A stretch of 64,000 nt of DNA from Gremmenia infestans (taxonomy: Eukaryota; Ascomycota; Leotiomycetes; Helotiales; Hamatocanthoscyphaceae). Each line of letters opens with the position of its first letter. Within the stretch, counting starts at the first letter, position 1. The notes below the pieces were generated by a model. It worked only from the letters and a program-made list of their open reading frames with translations, did no database searches and was not told the DNA's origin. Below, in pieces: positions 47,738 to 61,025 of the stretch. The DNA lies in contig JAFEVB010000009.1 in the NCBI GenBank assembly GCA_032629725.1, positions 67,001 to 131,000 of the forward strand, read 5' to 3'. Made by a program: the position numbers and the translations under genes.

Positions 47738-50700
47738 TCTGACGGGATTCTTTCTGACTGCAAGTGCTTCTTGCTTGTCCTTCCTTCACAGACCGATGGT
47801 TGAATATCGTCTGGTTCGCGAGCGTGGGCGTAGGGTTTAAAGTGTGACTTGGGTCTGTTGGGATATAGTGTTCATTTGTTTTTGTCTTATTGTCATCGAT
47901 TTGTGTTGTGGTATAATGGTGGCAGTAGGCCTGTATCGCGACGGGGACAGATTCTCGCCTGAAGCAAGAATGAGGCCGCAAGTCGCGTTCGACAAGTGAG
48001 GAAGGTTGGGTATTAGGTGGCGGAATGTACGTCGCCAAAGAGTGGTGCAGGTCGAAGTCGACGATGGGATGATTAGAGTCGTAGATGACTGTTGATGGAT
48101 GGGATGATGAGATGAGAATGGAGGGGAAGGTTGAAAAAGAGCGCCAGGAGAGGGGAAAAGGAAAGAATAAGGAGGGACACGAGAGAGAGGGAGAAAGAGC
48201 GGCAGGTGGGTGAAGTTGGGTGAAGTGGTGGTGGTGGGGACAGTACGGATAGGTGGGTTACTGTACTGTAGGTAGGGGTAGGGGGGGTGGAAGACTGGGA
48301 GACAGACTGGGAGTGTAGCGAGTCGAATGGTGTGGATGAGGAGAGATTGGGGGGGGTAGAGGAGTGGCAGAGAGTGTGTGGCAGAGTGGCAGAGAGTGGC
48401 AGACTGGTAGAGAGCAGTGGCACACGGGATTCTGGAAGAAAAAAGGAGATGGCTGAGGAGGGACAGACAGCGGGGCAAGGAATCAGGGATCGACCGGGTC
48501 GGTACAGCACAGTAAAGCAGCATCCACGTGTATTTTGGCCTGTGCTAATGCTCAGAGTAGTTAGACTTATATTGGAGTGGATCAAATCAACTCATCAATG
48601 AATGGCTCGGGGGCCTCTAATGCCCCAAATAATAAATCCACAGAGACCCATTTATATTCAGGGGTACCTAGGTACTTCTGAAGAAGCTCGAGCTCTCAGC
48701 GCAGGGTGGTCGTCGTGGTCGTCGTGGTCTGATGGGTGCTGGGCCACTGCTGGCCAACACTGCTGAACTCACGGAGCCCTAAGCCTGAGTTATTACTACT
48801 CCACTGTTCCGGCAATGCCGTCCCTCAATCCGCTACTGTATCCTACTGCTGCCATGTCCTCTTTTTCCTCACTTTCCTCACCATGCTGAAGCTTGTGTTT
48901 CTGGGACATTTATTCCAGATTCAGCGTCGAAAGAACTTTGTTGCTGCTGCTCCCACCGCTATTTGAGGATATATTTATTTTCTTACCTGCAGAATTTATA
49001 GGTGGGCCTTGGCTCTACTGGGCTCACTCGCTCTCCATAGAACAGGCATTTTATTTTGACCAAGTCCTCAAGTGAGGCTGTGGATGACAACTCAGCAGTG
49101 CCGTTGGCTGCGAGACTATAATGCCCCCCCCCCACGCCAACTAACGTCGTTCAAACGGCAAGCAAATTGGGGGGGCAAAGAGGGGTTGCGTTGTACCTGG
49201 ATGCCTATGGCCCTATACTCTATACTACATTAAGGTATACCAGTACAATACATACCGCTATGGATGAACGCAATGAATAGCAATCTGCAAGGGTCCAAAC
49301 ACTACATCTTCTGGACTCTGTTACAAGCTGCGAAGAAGCAAGCCTCCTACGTATCTTGATCAATTTACGTGCGCCTTGGAATTCCGCTTCTAAAATTACT
49401 CACTCTGGATAGAACATTGTGCTGTACTGTACCTTACCGGATCCGCCGCCTTAAAAAGGAATATGCAGACACGCTCCGAGCTGTTAACCATGCATTAGAA
49501 CTTCACACCCGCCTTTTTTACGAAGTACTTTTTGCTTTTCACGATCGCGGTGTAGACTTTTCCAACGTGTTCTTGAGCTACTCCGGGTCGTGTCCAAGTC
49601 CACCGAGGTTCGTCACAAGCCCGCAGAAAAGCGGTCATTGATTGACCCTCAACTTCGCGACAATGCCTAATAGCTTATACTGACTCGAGAGAAAAGATTC
49701 GATGTTGCTGACGCATCTGCATCTCACCGCTCAGAACACTGCATTTATATGCATTATTGGGATGGGTTATTATTGTTAATGCACCGACCGCACTGCAGTT
49801 CGACGACGCGCTCGCTGCTTTTGAACCCAGGACTTCATCGCAACACAAGAACATTTTTCATATTGGTCGCGAATCCATTGGCCACAACCCCTCTGAGACG
49901 CGTGACACGCACCTTGGATCTTGCATCACCAAAACATCACCCCTCTTCACGTCGCGGAAAGCATGTACCTACCATATATCCCAAATAGGAACCATATCTC
50001 TCGCTGCTTTATACCCATCCTATCCTATCCTATCTTAAATACCCTACCCCTTTCTTCTCTTCTCTCCTCTCCTCCTTCTCATTCCCCAAAACTTGAAAAT
50101 CTCCGTACTGTATAATTACGAGCCCTATCAAAAGCAAGTGGACCGCCTCATTAAAAAAACCGTCCCAAGATCCTCGTCTCGCGCTAGTACTGTATGCCAG
50201 GTACAAAAGACCCACCGTCGCACATGGAAAGGGCGCCCTAGCTGATCGACTAGGAAGCGTTCCCCGGAACCCATTATCACCCCTCCCCTGCTGGCTTCAA
50301 CCATGCAAGTCGGCTCTGTTTTCCACCAAAGACGAAGTTCTTATGGGGGGTTTTATATAAGGTAAGCAAGCATTGCTTCCGTATTCTTCCAAGCCTTCAG
50401 GGACCAGGGAAGCAGTGGAAGAGTTTTCTACCCATCGTCAATGCGCGCCGCAGAAGAAGGAATCATAGCGGGGCATATATTTACGAAGTAGAAATGAGGG
50501 AGGGGAATCTTTGGCCTGCAAAACTTCAAACGCATTGATTGATATTTAAATGTCTCTCTCCTGTCGATGAATCAGTTCTCAGCAGAAAACGCTTCCCTTC
50601 AGGTTTATCAAAAAGCGACCTGGCCTGGGAACCAACTTGTAACCAACTTGTAAAAAAGAAATAAACACGGTAGGACTGACTGTTTGCGAATATCCATCCA

Positions 50701-53479
50701 TCCCACCCTTTCTTTCCGAGACAACACTTTCCTTTATTTCAAATATAATATTCCACTATACCAACGCGACTCGCACGCATACTTCATAACTTTCACAGTA
50801 TCAACACCGCTCGCTATCCGTCAAGTCAACCCCACGTATGAGATTTATAAACTATTATTTTCTTTCACTCACCGTTTCATTATTATCCTGCCCCTCATCG
50901 AAGCCTCGACATGCTTCCAGAATCCAGATGCGCATCAACCGGCCGGTCAATGAACCTCTATTCGGCATAAGCCCCTCCCTCCACGAGGTTCGACGCCGCA
51001 AGCTATCCTATCCCATCCCACGTTAATTTGCCTAGCCCAACCCAACCCAGCCAGCCAGGGTGCTAAAAAAAAACCTCAAGGGGAGAATACTTACTGTTCC
51101 GTACGGAGTGTTTCAATCAACGAACGGGAGGGAACGGGATCCAAGGTGCTTTTCTACTATAGTCTAGTACAGTAAATTAGTTACCTTATTAATTAATTAT
51201 TTATCTATCTCCGTAGAGACTAGAGTCAGGTATCCGGGAGCGAGCGAAATACCCATCCACCTCCCCGGAACCCACGCTATCCAATCAAGCCCTTCCGCCG
51301 TGACCCAAGAACGGCCAGCTGGGTTCTGCTTTAGTTTACAGTAGTTGACGTTGACCCACCGGCTTGTCATCCGCGAGCCTACTTTACTCCTTACAGTACA
51401 GTACCACGAAAGTCAATTTACATAAAAAAAATAAATACAGCAAGTTCCGATCTTGATCTGCAGTTTGGGAATGTGAGGTCTGGATGCATTTGACTGGCTT
51501 GGGCTTGGGCTTGAGCTTGCCGGCAGTTAATTAGTGGAAGTGTAGGGGGGGGGGAAGGGAGGAGCGGCCCTTTCCTTGGTCCGTAGTCTTGGGTCTTGGA
51601 CTTGGTCTTGGCTTCATTCGCTACCAGGGAAATGGAATGGTTTGGTTTGGGAATTGATATTGGATCAATTTAAATTGGAATGGTTTGCGTGGTGGTGAGG
51701 ATCCTGGATTTTTTCGGGGGGGCTTCGGTGTACCGGACCGGAGTTCTAGAATATTACTGTGTTTGGCGTTGGCGCCTCGTCGTCATTTCGTTTATTACTC
51801 GGGTTGAGGCTTGGGGGAGATGGGAGATGGGAGGTTATTTTGGGATTTGGAGAATTGGAAGGAGTAGAGAAAGTGAGAGGTTTGGAGATGAGGTTGCTTG
51901 TTGATTAATAAGAGCATATAATAGATATAAATCATAGTTGTAAGTGAGCCTCTTTTTGAAAATAAGTAGAGGTAGAAAGATGATGGATGGGTTGGGATGG
52001 CCTTTGTATCAATCATACGAGTACATTTGAAACTTTGAAACTCCATGCGACTTCGCGAGCTTCAAACCGAACCTAAACTTTTATAATAGAAGTATTTATT
52101 TACCCAACCCCAACCGAGGGCTTGGAACCGAATCAAACCCTAAAATCGGACCGGGCAGCAAGCTCGTTCGCGGAAAGGTATCCGATGGACTGGGACTGGA
52201 TAGACATCCCACGTTTTGATGCCTGCTCAACTTGCTGGCTTGGCTAACTTCCCTTTTGAACGATCCTTATCTCGAACAGGCCAAAGAGGCAGGTTGATAC
52301 TGCTTGAGAATCCTTCGAAGTATAATTAACCATCTGCTAATCACCATCTCAAATACTAAACCCCAGCAGCTAGCTTTTCCAGAACCCCCGTCCTGAATGT
52401 GCGATACGGTGGGGAGGACGGCGGGGGTTGATACATTGAAGTTACACATACCGCCTTCTTATCAACAACGCAGCCAGCGGTATGCTGCTTATCGATACCG
52501 TACCGTACCGTACCGTAGCTTCCTGAGTAGCTTTACTCCGTAAAGTACCTACCTAGGTACCTTTGCAGTGCTGCAATGCATCCCGCACGCGCAGTTGCGC
52601 TGGCTGCTCTGCTTTTGGACGAAAATAGGTCGCTACTGTCACTCCTTACACGAGCACGAGGCAAAGCGAGACGAGACGAGACGTCCGAGTCTGCCGGTAT
52701 CCGCTGCGTGGGATGGAATACCGTAAGTTGTAACCGTGGATGCCATGCCTTAGGAAAGGTGTTTCTGCCTTTGAGATGAGAAGAGAAGGTGGGGGGGGTA
52801 AGCCTGCAGGGTGGGGTGGTTTAGAATTTCTTGAGTCAGCAACGGTGAGGTCGGTCTTCATCTTTTGGTGGTTTGCAAAGCGATTAATCTTGCATCTGGT
52901 GGGGCCGAAATAGAACAAGACCGATTCGGCCCGCGACGTGCAGAGAGGAGGCACAACATGTACATTTCCTCCCGAAACGGGTCAGCCCGCCGTCTTATTC
53001 AGGGGGTAGGTGCAGTTGCCGCTGACATCTGGATGACCAGCTCCTCGTAAGCCTTTACGTCGATAGGCTGGAGCTCTGCAATAAAGTCCAGAAACAGGTC
53101 TGAGGTGCTGCATTTGAGAGCCGGAACAAGATATAATCAAGGGAGGTGTTCTCACGTGATCGATTGCATCCCCTGAGAATCCTGCACCGTCATCTCGGTG
53201 CCAGATTTAGCTGCTTGGTTCAATGCTTTCGATCATCGTCAGGATTATCTATGCAGTGTGTTGGTACTCGGTACGCCTTCGAGATTCTAGAATGCGGAGA
53301 GGGTACCCGTTGTACTTTGACACCAAGAGGCTTTCCCCGTTCAGGGCTGTCTGTACATGAGTTTCCCAAGACACACGCACGAGCTGGCCTGTCCCAGCGC
53401 GAATTTCAGATCTGCAATCAGGCAGAGTAGGGTTACAGATGCCTGAAAGCCATGCCATGCCTTGAAGGATCAGGATGAG

Positions 53480-53512
<33 letters not shown>

Positions 53513-55395
53513 GCTTATCATAGATCTGATGCCGTAATGTGGAGGCGTAGAATGTTCTTCCAAGCCGTGGTCGCATCTCAGCGGCCGTTCTCATACCACT
53601 ATGAGAATATTCAGTAGAAACAATTTCCCGAGGACTGCATGGCATGCAATGGCAGCTGCACTCGCCATGCAGGCGGCACACTTGTGGCTGGATTCAAACG
53701 CCGTCACATCTCGTTTGGCTGCTCGTTCTTCAGGAGAGTTGATGGATGTGAGAGTCTACACACATCCAGTTCAGCACCACACCACACGCAAGGAAGGGCC
53801 AAGGAAAGAAAGGAAAGCTGCTCAAGGTTATACTGTGACAATTTAGATACCGTTTGAAGTTAATAGAGTAATCATTTAGATTCGTGAGACTTTTGATATC
53901 TTCCCCTGGGGTTCAGGCAGATCCGGCAAGTCGGGACGCTGAAAAGGGCTGCTCGAAAGAAATTCCCATGAGACACAATGACTGATGGGTCAAGTCTGAT
54001 ATTGCATGTATTAGGAGGGGATCGGCAAGTAGCCAGACCACGAGTAATTGCAAGTCTTCGGCCTTGGGGTAGCTGAAGTTCAAAAATCTGGGAAGCTGGG
54101 CCTGGGGGGAATGCAGCTGCATTTGTAGTTGCACAGAACCGTATTTAAAGTTCAGATATAGAATTCTTTGCTTTATAAAGCACAACACGGATATTCTTAG
54201 AGCATCGACAAACCAATCATCTGCAAGGACTCGGACTCAGAAGAGAGCTGGCGGAGGAGATGAATTTATTTATCGGATTCATGTCAACAATAAATTGGCC
54301 GTATAATAATTACACCAACCCACATGAGTCTAGTGGGCAGTGGGTTCATTCCAGTGATTCCACACTTTTCCTCGGGCGGTCTTCCCCGTTCTTAGATACG
54401 CCCAAGCTGCAATCTGCTCTGTGCGCTTCACGGCTCGAGCAGTGCACGGCGACGTTGTTGATTGATTGATTGATTGATTGATTGTTTCCCTCTCTCCTCC
54501 TCCTACTCCTCCTCCCTCCCCGCCGGGTTTCTACCTCTTGCTATCGCTTCTATACAATACTTCACATATCGATTTGTCACGCGGGACTCGAAGGAAGTCA
54601 GCCGCCAGCCATCCATTTGCGCGGTAAAAACGGTCTTGCGCGCAAAGCAGAAGCCGGATAGATACTGTACCTGTACCTACACGCACCTAGCACCTAGCAC
54701 CTAGATACGAGTAGTCAGCCCTCAAAACGCCAAAAACAACTCCCCTCACACTTAAAATCCGTCCGTCCACAACAAGCTCATCTCGCATCGGTCCCTCCTG
54801 TTTATTTGTTTTCCCGCCTTCGCACTCCCCTGCACTCTCGGCATGGTACCGGTGGCACAGATCAGAATCATAAGATAGATCCCCAAACAAGGTGCTTACG
54901 AAGTATTATTCTTCTTCTTCTTCTTGTTGCAGTATATTGTCTGTAGCAGCTCCAAGGTCGCAGGTCCACGGTCCAGGTTACTTGCAGACTGCATGCTTGC
55001 TTGCCTTGCCTTCCTTGCCTTGCCGTTGCTTTCCTCTACCTACCAAGACGCACTGAACTTTCTCGACGAATCGAAATAACGAGTGAGCTTTGATTTACCC
55101 GCCGAACCCCAGCAACCACTACTCAATCCCCAGGAAATCTCCAATCTACAGTAGCAGAGGCTGTTTCTTTTACCTTTACCCCTCTAGCGATACACGCACA
55201 CGCTCCATCGCAGCACCACGCGGCGATACGATACCATACATTTGACGATCCCGCATTTGATACGATACGATACACTTCCAGTCACCACCCAGGCCCGGCG
55301 ACATAAAAACAAAAGAACACCCCTGCTTCTGCTGTTGCGACTTTAATCATGGATTGATTGATTGATGCAGCTTGCAGTTGTCAACGATCCTCACG
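47738..55395. other. gene-free interval between the transcription factor and the RasGEF
   Basis: About 7.66 kb separates the two divergent start codons. I found no frame with recognisable family features, no paired splice-linked exons and no tRNA or 5S gene. It does hold many short motifs: GTACCTAGGTAC (48664-48675), TACTGTACTGTA (48259-48270), GTACTGTAC (49424-49432), TACAGTACAGTAC (51392-51404), TACCGTACCGTACCGTA (near 52500-52516) and CACCTAG in triplicate (54684-54704). There are also GAT/GGT repeats (53474-53512), an ATTG array (54458-54484), C- and G-runs (49123, 51545) and CT-rich tracts near both genes. The flanks are probably long 5' leaders and promoters. Confidence 0.55.
54458..54484. 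repeat. ATTG tetranucleotide microsatellite
   Basis: About six and a half consecutive TTGA/ATTG units upstream of the RasGEF gene. A shorter GATT run recurs at 55351-55366, right at the leader end. Confidence 0.85.
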
Positions 55396-55421
55396 ATGCT
55401 TATGACAATCCGCCCCAGTAA
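55365..55421 (+). promoter_or_regulatory. upstream ORF overlapping the RasGEF start
   Basis: An ATG at 55365 opens an 18-codon frame (MQLAVVNDPHDAYDNPPQ) that ends in TAA and overlaps the main start at 55396 in a different frame. A still shorter frame (ATG GAT TGA) begins at 55349. Overlapping upstream frames usually lower translation of the main frame. It could instead be a remnant or sequencing-error version of the true N-terminus. Confidence 0.4.
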
Positions 55422-58400
55422 CAGCATATTCCCTGAGCAGCAGCAGAATATCCAATCATTCAACAACTATACCTCCGAAAGCAGGCAAACCGCCGACCCT
55501 GTCATACAGTACACCGAGAAACATCCGCTACACACCATTTCGCCGCCTCGATCACAAGCACACTTCATTCCATCTCCCAACGAGAGCTTTTCAGCCGCGC
55601 AAAGGTCTTCAACTGCCGTCAGGCGCAGATCTCCACCGGTGATGAACGGTTTGCTAGGGAACACGCCGCAGCCGTCCAAGTACGTGCGGGCGCTTTACGA
55701 CTACGAGGCTGATGATAGGACGAGCTTAAGTTTTCACGAAGGAGATGTCATAGAAGTCATCACTCAGCTGGAAAGTGGTTGGTGGGATGGCGTTATCAAT
55801 GGGGTGCGAGGCTGGTTCCCAAGTAACTATTGTCAAGTAATTGCAAACCCAGACGACAGCGTGGAAGACCCACAGAATGGATCCTCAAGAGAACACACGG
55901 ATGATGAGGATGATGAGGAAGACGAGGGCGAGGATTATGATGATCAATATGAAGAAGAGGACGCAGAGTCTGAACTGGACGATATGGTGCAACCACCAAA
56001 TGAAGGAAGGATCAATAACGAACGAACGAGAGCAGATTTTTGGATCCCGCAAGCAACACCAGATGGAAGGCTATTCTATTTCAACACAGAAACGGGCGAG
56101 AGTAGCATGGAGCTTCCCCTCGAGTCGCCGTCGTCTGCCTCGGAGAATGGACCGCGAAATCGGATGAATGTGAACATCCCAGAGAAGACGAGACCGCCGC
56201 CAGAGATGATGGCACGAGGTTACATGCAGGATGAGGATGACGAGTCTGATGGAAACTCCGCTTCAGAGTTGGAGGGAGAATCTCTCATGCTTGCGTCCAG
56301 AGGCTCTTTGGTAACAATGAAATCCTTTATCGCGTTCATCTTGATACTGACTTCAATTCTAGCCTCGAAAGCGCCGCTCTTTTGGCTCTGAAGGCATTTC
56401 TCCGGCTACTTCCATGGACTCGATCAATGAATTCTCCCCGCAACGACGGTCTCGGGCTGACCCGAATTTGTCCATGGTGACATCCTTGCCAATTATAGGT
56501 CCTTCCACAACATCCTTCACGAACCCTTCACTTGGGCCTCCTCACGCTGCAACATTACCCCGGTCATTCTTTGATGATGGCTCCGCTGCACCTTTGACTT
56601 GGAACAGACTCGTGGCAAATATGAAACGGGCAGTTGATCGGTACAGGGAGGCTATTAACAATAGTGAAAGATCAGAATATGTGCGCCGGGCCGAGGACAT
56701 TTCAGATCATCTGCGCCTGCTACTCGCTGCTGGATCAGGGACAACAGACAACCACTCCGGTCAGCCGTCTATCATATCCACAAACAAGGCATTATATCCC
56801 CATTTCAGGGATATGATGTCCAAGTTTTCGAAATTGGTCATCTCCTCGCATATTGCCGCGGCAGACTGGCCAAATGCGGAATCTTATCAAAAGTGTCTCC
56901 AGGAAGCGGATGGTGTTCTGCAGGGAGTTTTTAGTTATGTCGAAGTTGCAAGACAACAACGAGGAGAAGACATTCCACGACTTTTACCTGGATTCGTCAT
57001 TGGAAGCACCACAGGTGGCAGCTGGCAAAACAATGGCCTTGGGTCTCGGGATCCATTAACGTCGAACTTCTTGGATGAAGATGAGGCAGTCGTTGAGCCT
57101 TCTGCCGTGCTTGATGCCAACTTAATGGAGCGACTCGACGACCTGAAGCGGATGCTTATTTCGAGTATAAGAAAACTGGAGGAGCATCTCGTCGTCAGTG
57201 AAAAGATCGTATCTCCTTACAGACATGAGATCATTGGAAATAATGTCTGTTCGGCCGCGCGAAAAGTCTTGGAAATGTCTAAGCCTTGGATTTCAGCCGT
57301 CGAATCAGTCAATCTATCATTGCTTGGGAACAGCTTCCAGAACCCTCAATTGGTCGACTTCGCGGCATATAAACAAAACTTGTATGATAACATATCGGAT
57401 TTGGTACTTGGATGCCAAGCCGTTGCAGGGCCTTTGGGAGATGAGTGGGCCGAAGTCCGTGGGGAATCACTGGAGGGCCGACTTAATTATGTTCGGCATT
57501 GCGCAAAACAACTCGAGACCAACTCATCACATATTGGGTTTTCACTTCAACTCCTGGGCGAACAGATCCAGATGGGACGACAGAAGGAAGAAAGTCCCCC
57601 CTTGCCACCTCGTGAGGACAGTCGCCAACGAGATCCGAGAAGAATTGAAAGTATGTCCTATGAGCGCATCCATCAGAGAACTGACTCTCGCTTCAACCCT
57701 GTGTTGAGACCAGCGTTAGCTGGCATTGCCCAGTCAGCTTCATACTCGGAAGGAGACCGGGACCCAACGGCAAACTTTCGAAAAGGGGAGCATTCAAAAG
57801 TTAGGAAATTCTTTGGAGAAGAACCTATTCGCAGGGATCCACAGTCGGATGAATTACCGGATTGCCTGAAGCTCGAACACGAAGAGGATATTTTGTACGA
57901 TACCAAGACACAACCTCCCCAGCTAAAGGGTGGGACATTGTTAGCGCTTGCTGAGCAACTGACACGGCACGATAAACTGGATTCGAATTTCAACAATACC
58001 TTCCTTTTAACATATCGTTCTTTTACATCTGCCCGGGAACTATTTGAGTTTTTGGTAAAACGTTTCCAAATCCAACCGCCTGAAGGAATGGCCAAGTCGG
58101 ACTATGAGATATGGAGAGACCGCAAGCAGAAGCCAATCAGATTTCGAGTTGTCAATATATTGAAGAGTTGGTTCGATAACTTTTGGATGGAGGACCAAAG
58201 CGATGATACGAAGGCCTTGATACGCGATGTCTATACATTTGCTCGAGATACGGTCAAAACGACTGAGACCCCAGGGTCCGGACCATTGATGACGGTATTA
58301 GAACAACGATTACGCGGACAAGATCCAACAGCAAAACGCCTGGTCTTGACTCTGAGCCAATCTACCCCTCAGCCGATTATGCCTAAAAACATGAAGAAAC

Positions 58401-59418
58401 TCAAGTTTCTGGATATTGATGTTACCGAATTCGCGCGCCAGTTGACGATCGTTGAATCAAAGTTATATGGCAAGATCAAACCGACAGAATGTCTGAATAA
58501 GACCTGGCAGAAGAAGGTTGGCGAGAATGATCCAGAGCCAGCACCAAATGTCAAGGCTCTCATCCTCCATTCGAACCAGTTGACGAATTGGGTTGCTGAG
58601 ATGATCTTGACTCAGATGGATGTCAAGAAGCGTGTGGTCGTAATCAAGCATTTCGTTCAGGTAGCTGATGTGAGTATTTTCCTACATAATAAAGTCTAGC
58701 CTCTAATCATCAACAGAAATGTCGACAACTTAACAATTTTTCGACCCTCACATCAATCATCTCTGCTCTTGGTACAGCTCCGATACATCGCTTGAAGAGG
58801 ACATGGGATCAAGTTCCTCAAAAGGCACTCACAATTCTTGAGGTCATGCGCCGCTTGATGGGCAGCACCAAGAACTTTGGTGAATACAGAGAGAGTTTAC
58901 ATCTCGCCAATCCACCATGCATTCCCTTTTTTGGTACGTTCTTCTCTCCTCTCTCCCAACTAAATCTTATATATACCAGGTGTCTATCTTACGGATCTCA
59001 CATTCATCGAAGACGGTATTCCATCCATCATCAAGAAATCGTCATTGATCAACTTCGCCAAACGTGCCAAGACGGCCGAAGTCATTCGTGATATCCAGCA
59101 ATACCAGAATGTGCCATATCCCCTGCAGCCAGTACCAGAGCTGCAGGAGTATATATTAAGCAATATGCAAGCTGCAGGTGACGTGCATGAGATGTATGAA
59201 AAGAGTTTGGCGGTAGAGCCACGTGAGAGAGAAGACGAAAAGATTGTGAGGTATGTTAGACTGCAGCCAACCTCTCCGTATGGCAACTTCATATTATAAG
59301 AAGAGCCGCGGGAAAATTGAAGAACACTTTGCAAAGCAAGTTTTATTGGTCAGGGAAAGAAATGTGCTTACACAGTTGGTGGGATAATAGGGTCTTGGCC
59401 GAATCTGGCTTCCTCTGA
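55396..59418 (+). CDS. CDC25: CDC25-type Ras guanine-nucleotide exchange factor (SH3, WW-like, RasGEF)
   Basis: Five exons (55396-56310, 56363-58669, 58717-58933, 58980-59250, 59391-59418) encode 1245 residues. An SH3 domain (about 94-150) reads VRALYDYEADDRTSLSFHEG...WWDGVINGVRGWFPSNY. After an acidic tract a WW-like segment follows (FWIPQATPDGRLFYFNTETG). The RasGEF N-terminal module begins near 830 (LKGGTLLALAEQLTRHD, NNTFLLTYRSFTS). The catalytic domain runs from about 990 (LDIDVTEFARQLTIVESKLY, KHFVQVADKCRQLNNFSTLT, YLTDLTFIEDGIPS). The protein activates Ras by GDP release and so feeds the cAMP/PKA and MAPK routes. The last exon gives VLAESGFL, matching the usual ending of this family. 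An earlier acceptor at 59301 is also in frame. The ATG at 55396 is the first in the long frame. Confidence 0.92.
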
Positions 59419-60030
59419 ACTAGGGTCAGCTCCACCGACATGACAACACCGCGCTACACGCATGAAGCCACGATATATAACACACCAACTAATGGTGTGA
59501 TGACGTTACGAAGAACATAAATTATCCGCCACCATACCAGAGATTCGGTAGAACACACACGAATTTTCGAATCCTTACTAGCACTACAACCTTACCACAC
59601 CACCCCGATCCCCTCCTTTAAGGCCCGACACAATTTGAGTCCATTTGAATTCAAATATTAACCATATAGAAAGGGAATCTATTCTATATTTATAGCGCAA
59701 GGCTTACATCCATCTCATTACGAGACTCACCAACTGTATTACGGCGTCTGACCGGGTCATGTCCAACATCTTTTTCATTATTGTTAAATCTGGAAGGAGG
59801 TGGTGTTAAATTTGGAAGTGGAATTGGACTTGTTTGAGAAAGGAATAAATATTAGTACTATAAGCAAGGCGTTTGGTATGATATGAGATGAGATGAGTAA
59901 GCCTCCTCAGATACCACCGCTTAAATAGAGAAAGCACACGCACTCAAATACAATGAATTCATTCCTACCCATCTACCATGATTCCTCAAACCGCTTTCAA
60001 ACTACCGCTATCTCTCTCCACCTCCAACAA

Positions 60031-60080
60031 GTCAAGTCAAGTCAAGTCAAGTCAAGTCAAGTCAAGTCAAGTCAAGTCAA
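60031..60080. repeat. ten tandem GTCAA pentamers
   Basis: Ten perfect head-to-tail GTCAA units form a pentanucleotide array. Shorter AAGTC/CAAGT runs occur in the peroxidase upstream region near 15047-15058. It has no spacers and is not CRISPR-like. Confidence 0.95.
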
Positions 60081-61004
60081 ATCCAGTCAGTCAGTCCAGG
60101 CACTGCGGAGCAAGCGGGGCACTGAACCGCCCCTCCTCCACACTCTTCAGCCTTATAGTAATCTTACAATCCATACCTACCTACCTACCTACGTAAGAGA
60201 GTAGTCTCGAAGAGACCATTCAGTTCCTCGTGATCCGGGGTACATTTCGTCTATGCTATGCTATGCAATGCAATGTAATGCAGTGCAGTGCAGTGCGTAC
60301 AGTACCTAGCATATGAGCAAGTAATATAATCACAAGTACGAGTGCCACTAACCTATTCTATCCATTTCCTTTTCCATTTCCATTTCCATCCCGGCTGAAT
60401 ACTGTTGGTGCTGAATGGAGCGGTAAAGGACAGGGCAGGGTAGGGTAGCTTGAATGGTATCAGGCAATGTGATAATGATAAATAGGTGCTGGTTTGTCAT
60501 TGTTGTGTTGTGTTTGTTGTGTTGGAGTGGAGTGCATGGACACGCGTCGTATATACGTACGTATGGAGTATGTATGTATATACGTAGGTATGTTTATGTT
60601 TATGTTTGTGTTACCTTTATGTTGGGAGGGGTGTGGGTGCGGGTGCGGGTGCATATATGTCTTGGAGGTATGTATGGTAGGTATATTTATTATTCGGAGC
60701 ATGAGAGCCGTGTCTGCTTTGAGATGGGATGGAGGGGAAGGGGTCACGTGTGTGCGGGGTGCGGAAACTGGTGGGGGGATGATTTGCGCATAGAGTAAAT
60801 AATAGGTACGTGAGATGAAATGAAATGGAATGGATTTAAAGGAAAGAAAAAGATTAGAGAGGTATACTTACTATTCATATCTGAATAATGAGTAGGGATG
60901 GATATAGATATAGTGATTCATTCATTAGTTGATTAATCTTTACTAAGATGTTCAGAAACATGCAGATATTACCTACCTATTTACTGGGTAGTCACACACC
61001 GTTT

Positions 61005-61025
61005 TAGCAACTCCAAGGGTTGCTA
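61005..61025. repeat. short inverted repeat in an A/T-rich segment
   Basis: TAGCAAC and GTTGCTA flank a seven-base centre, and the pairing can extend by two more pairs including one G-T. It lies within a TpA-rich stretch that could be a degraded mobile-element relic. Confidence 0.6.

Noticed and set aside
48736..49075. Frames with hydrophobic segments in the long gene-free interval
   Set aside because: Short, overlapping in several frames, without splice-linked partners or family features. They are expected by chance in 7.6 kb.
53474..53512. GAT/GGT repeats encoding poly-His on the minus strand
   Set aside because: The run is a simple microsatellite. The surrounding frame has no other coding evidence.
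60031..60080. Possible CRISPR-like or telomere-like array
   Set aside because: The unit is only five bases with no spacers and does not match telomeric TTAGGG. It is an ordinary microsatellite.
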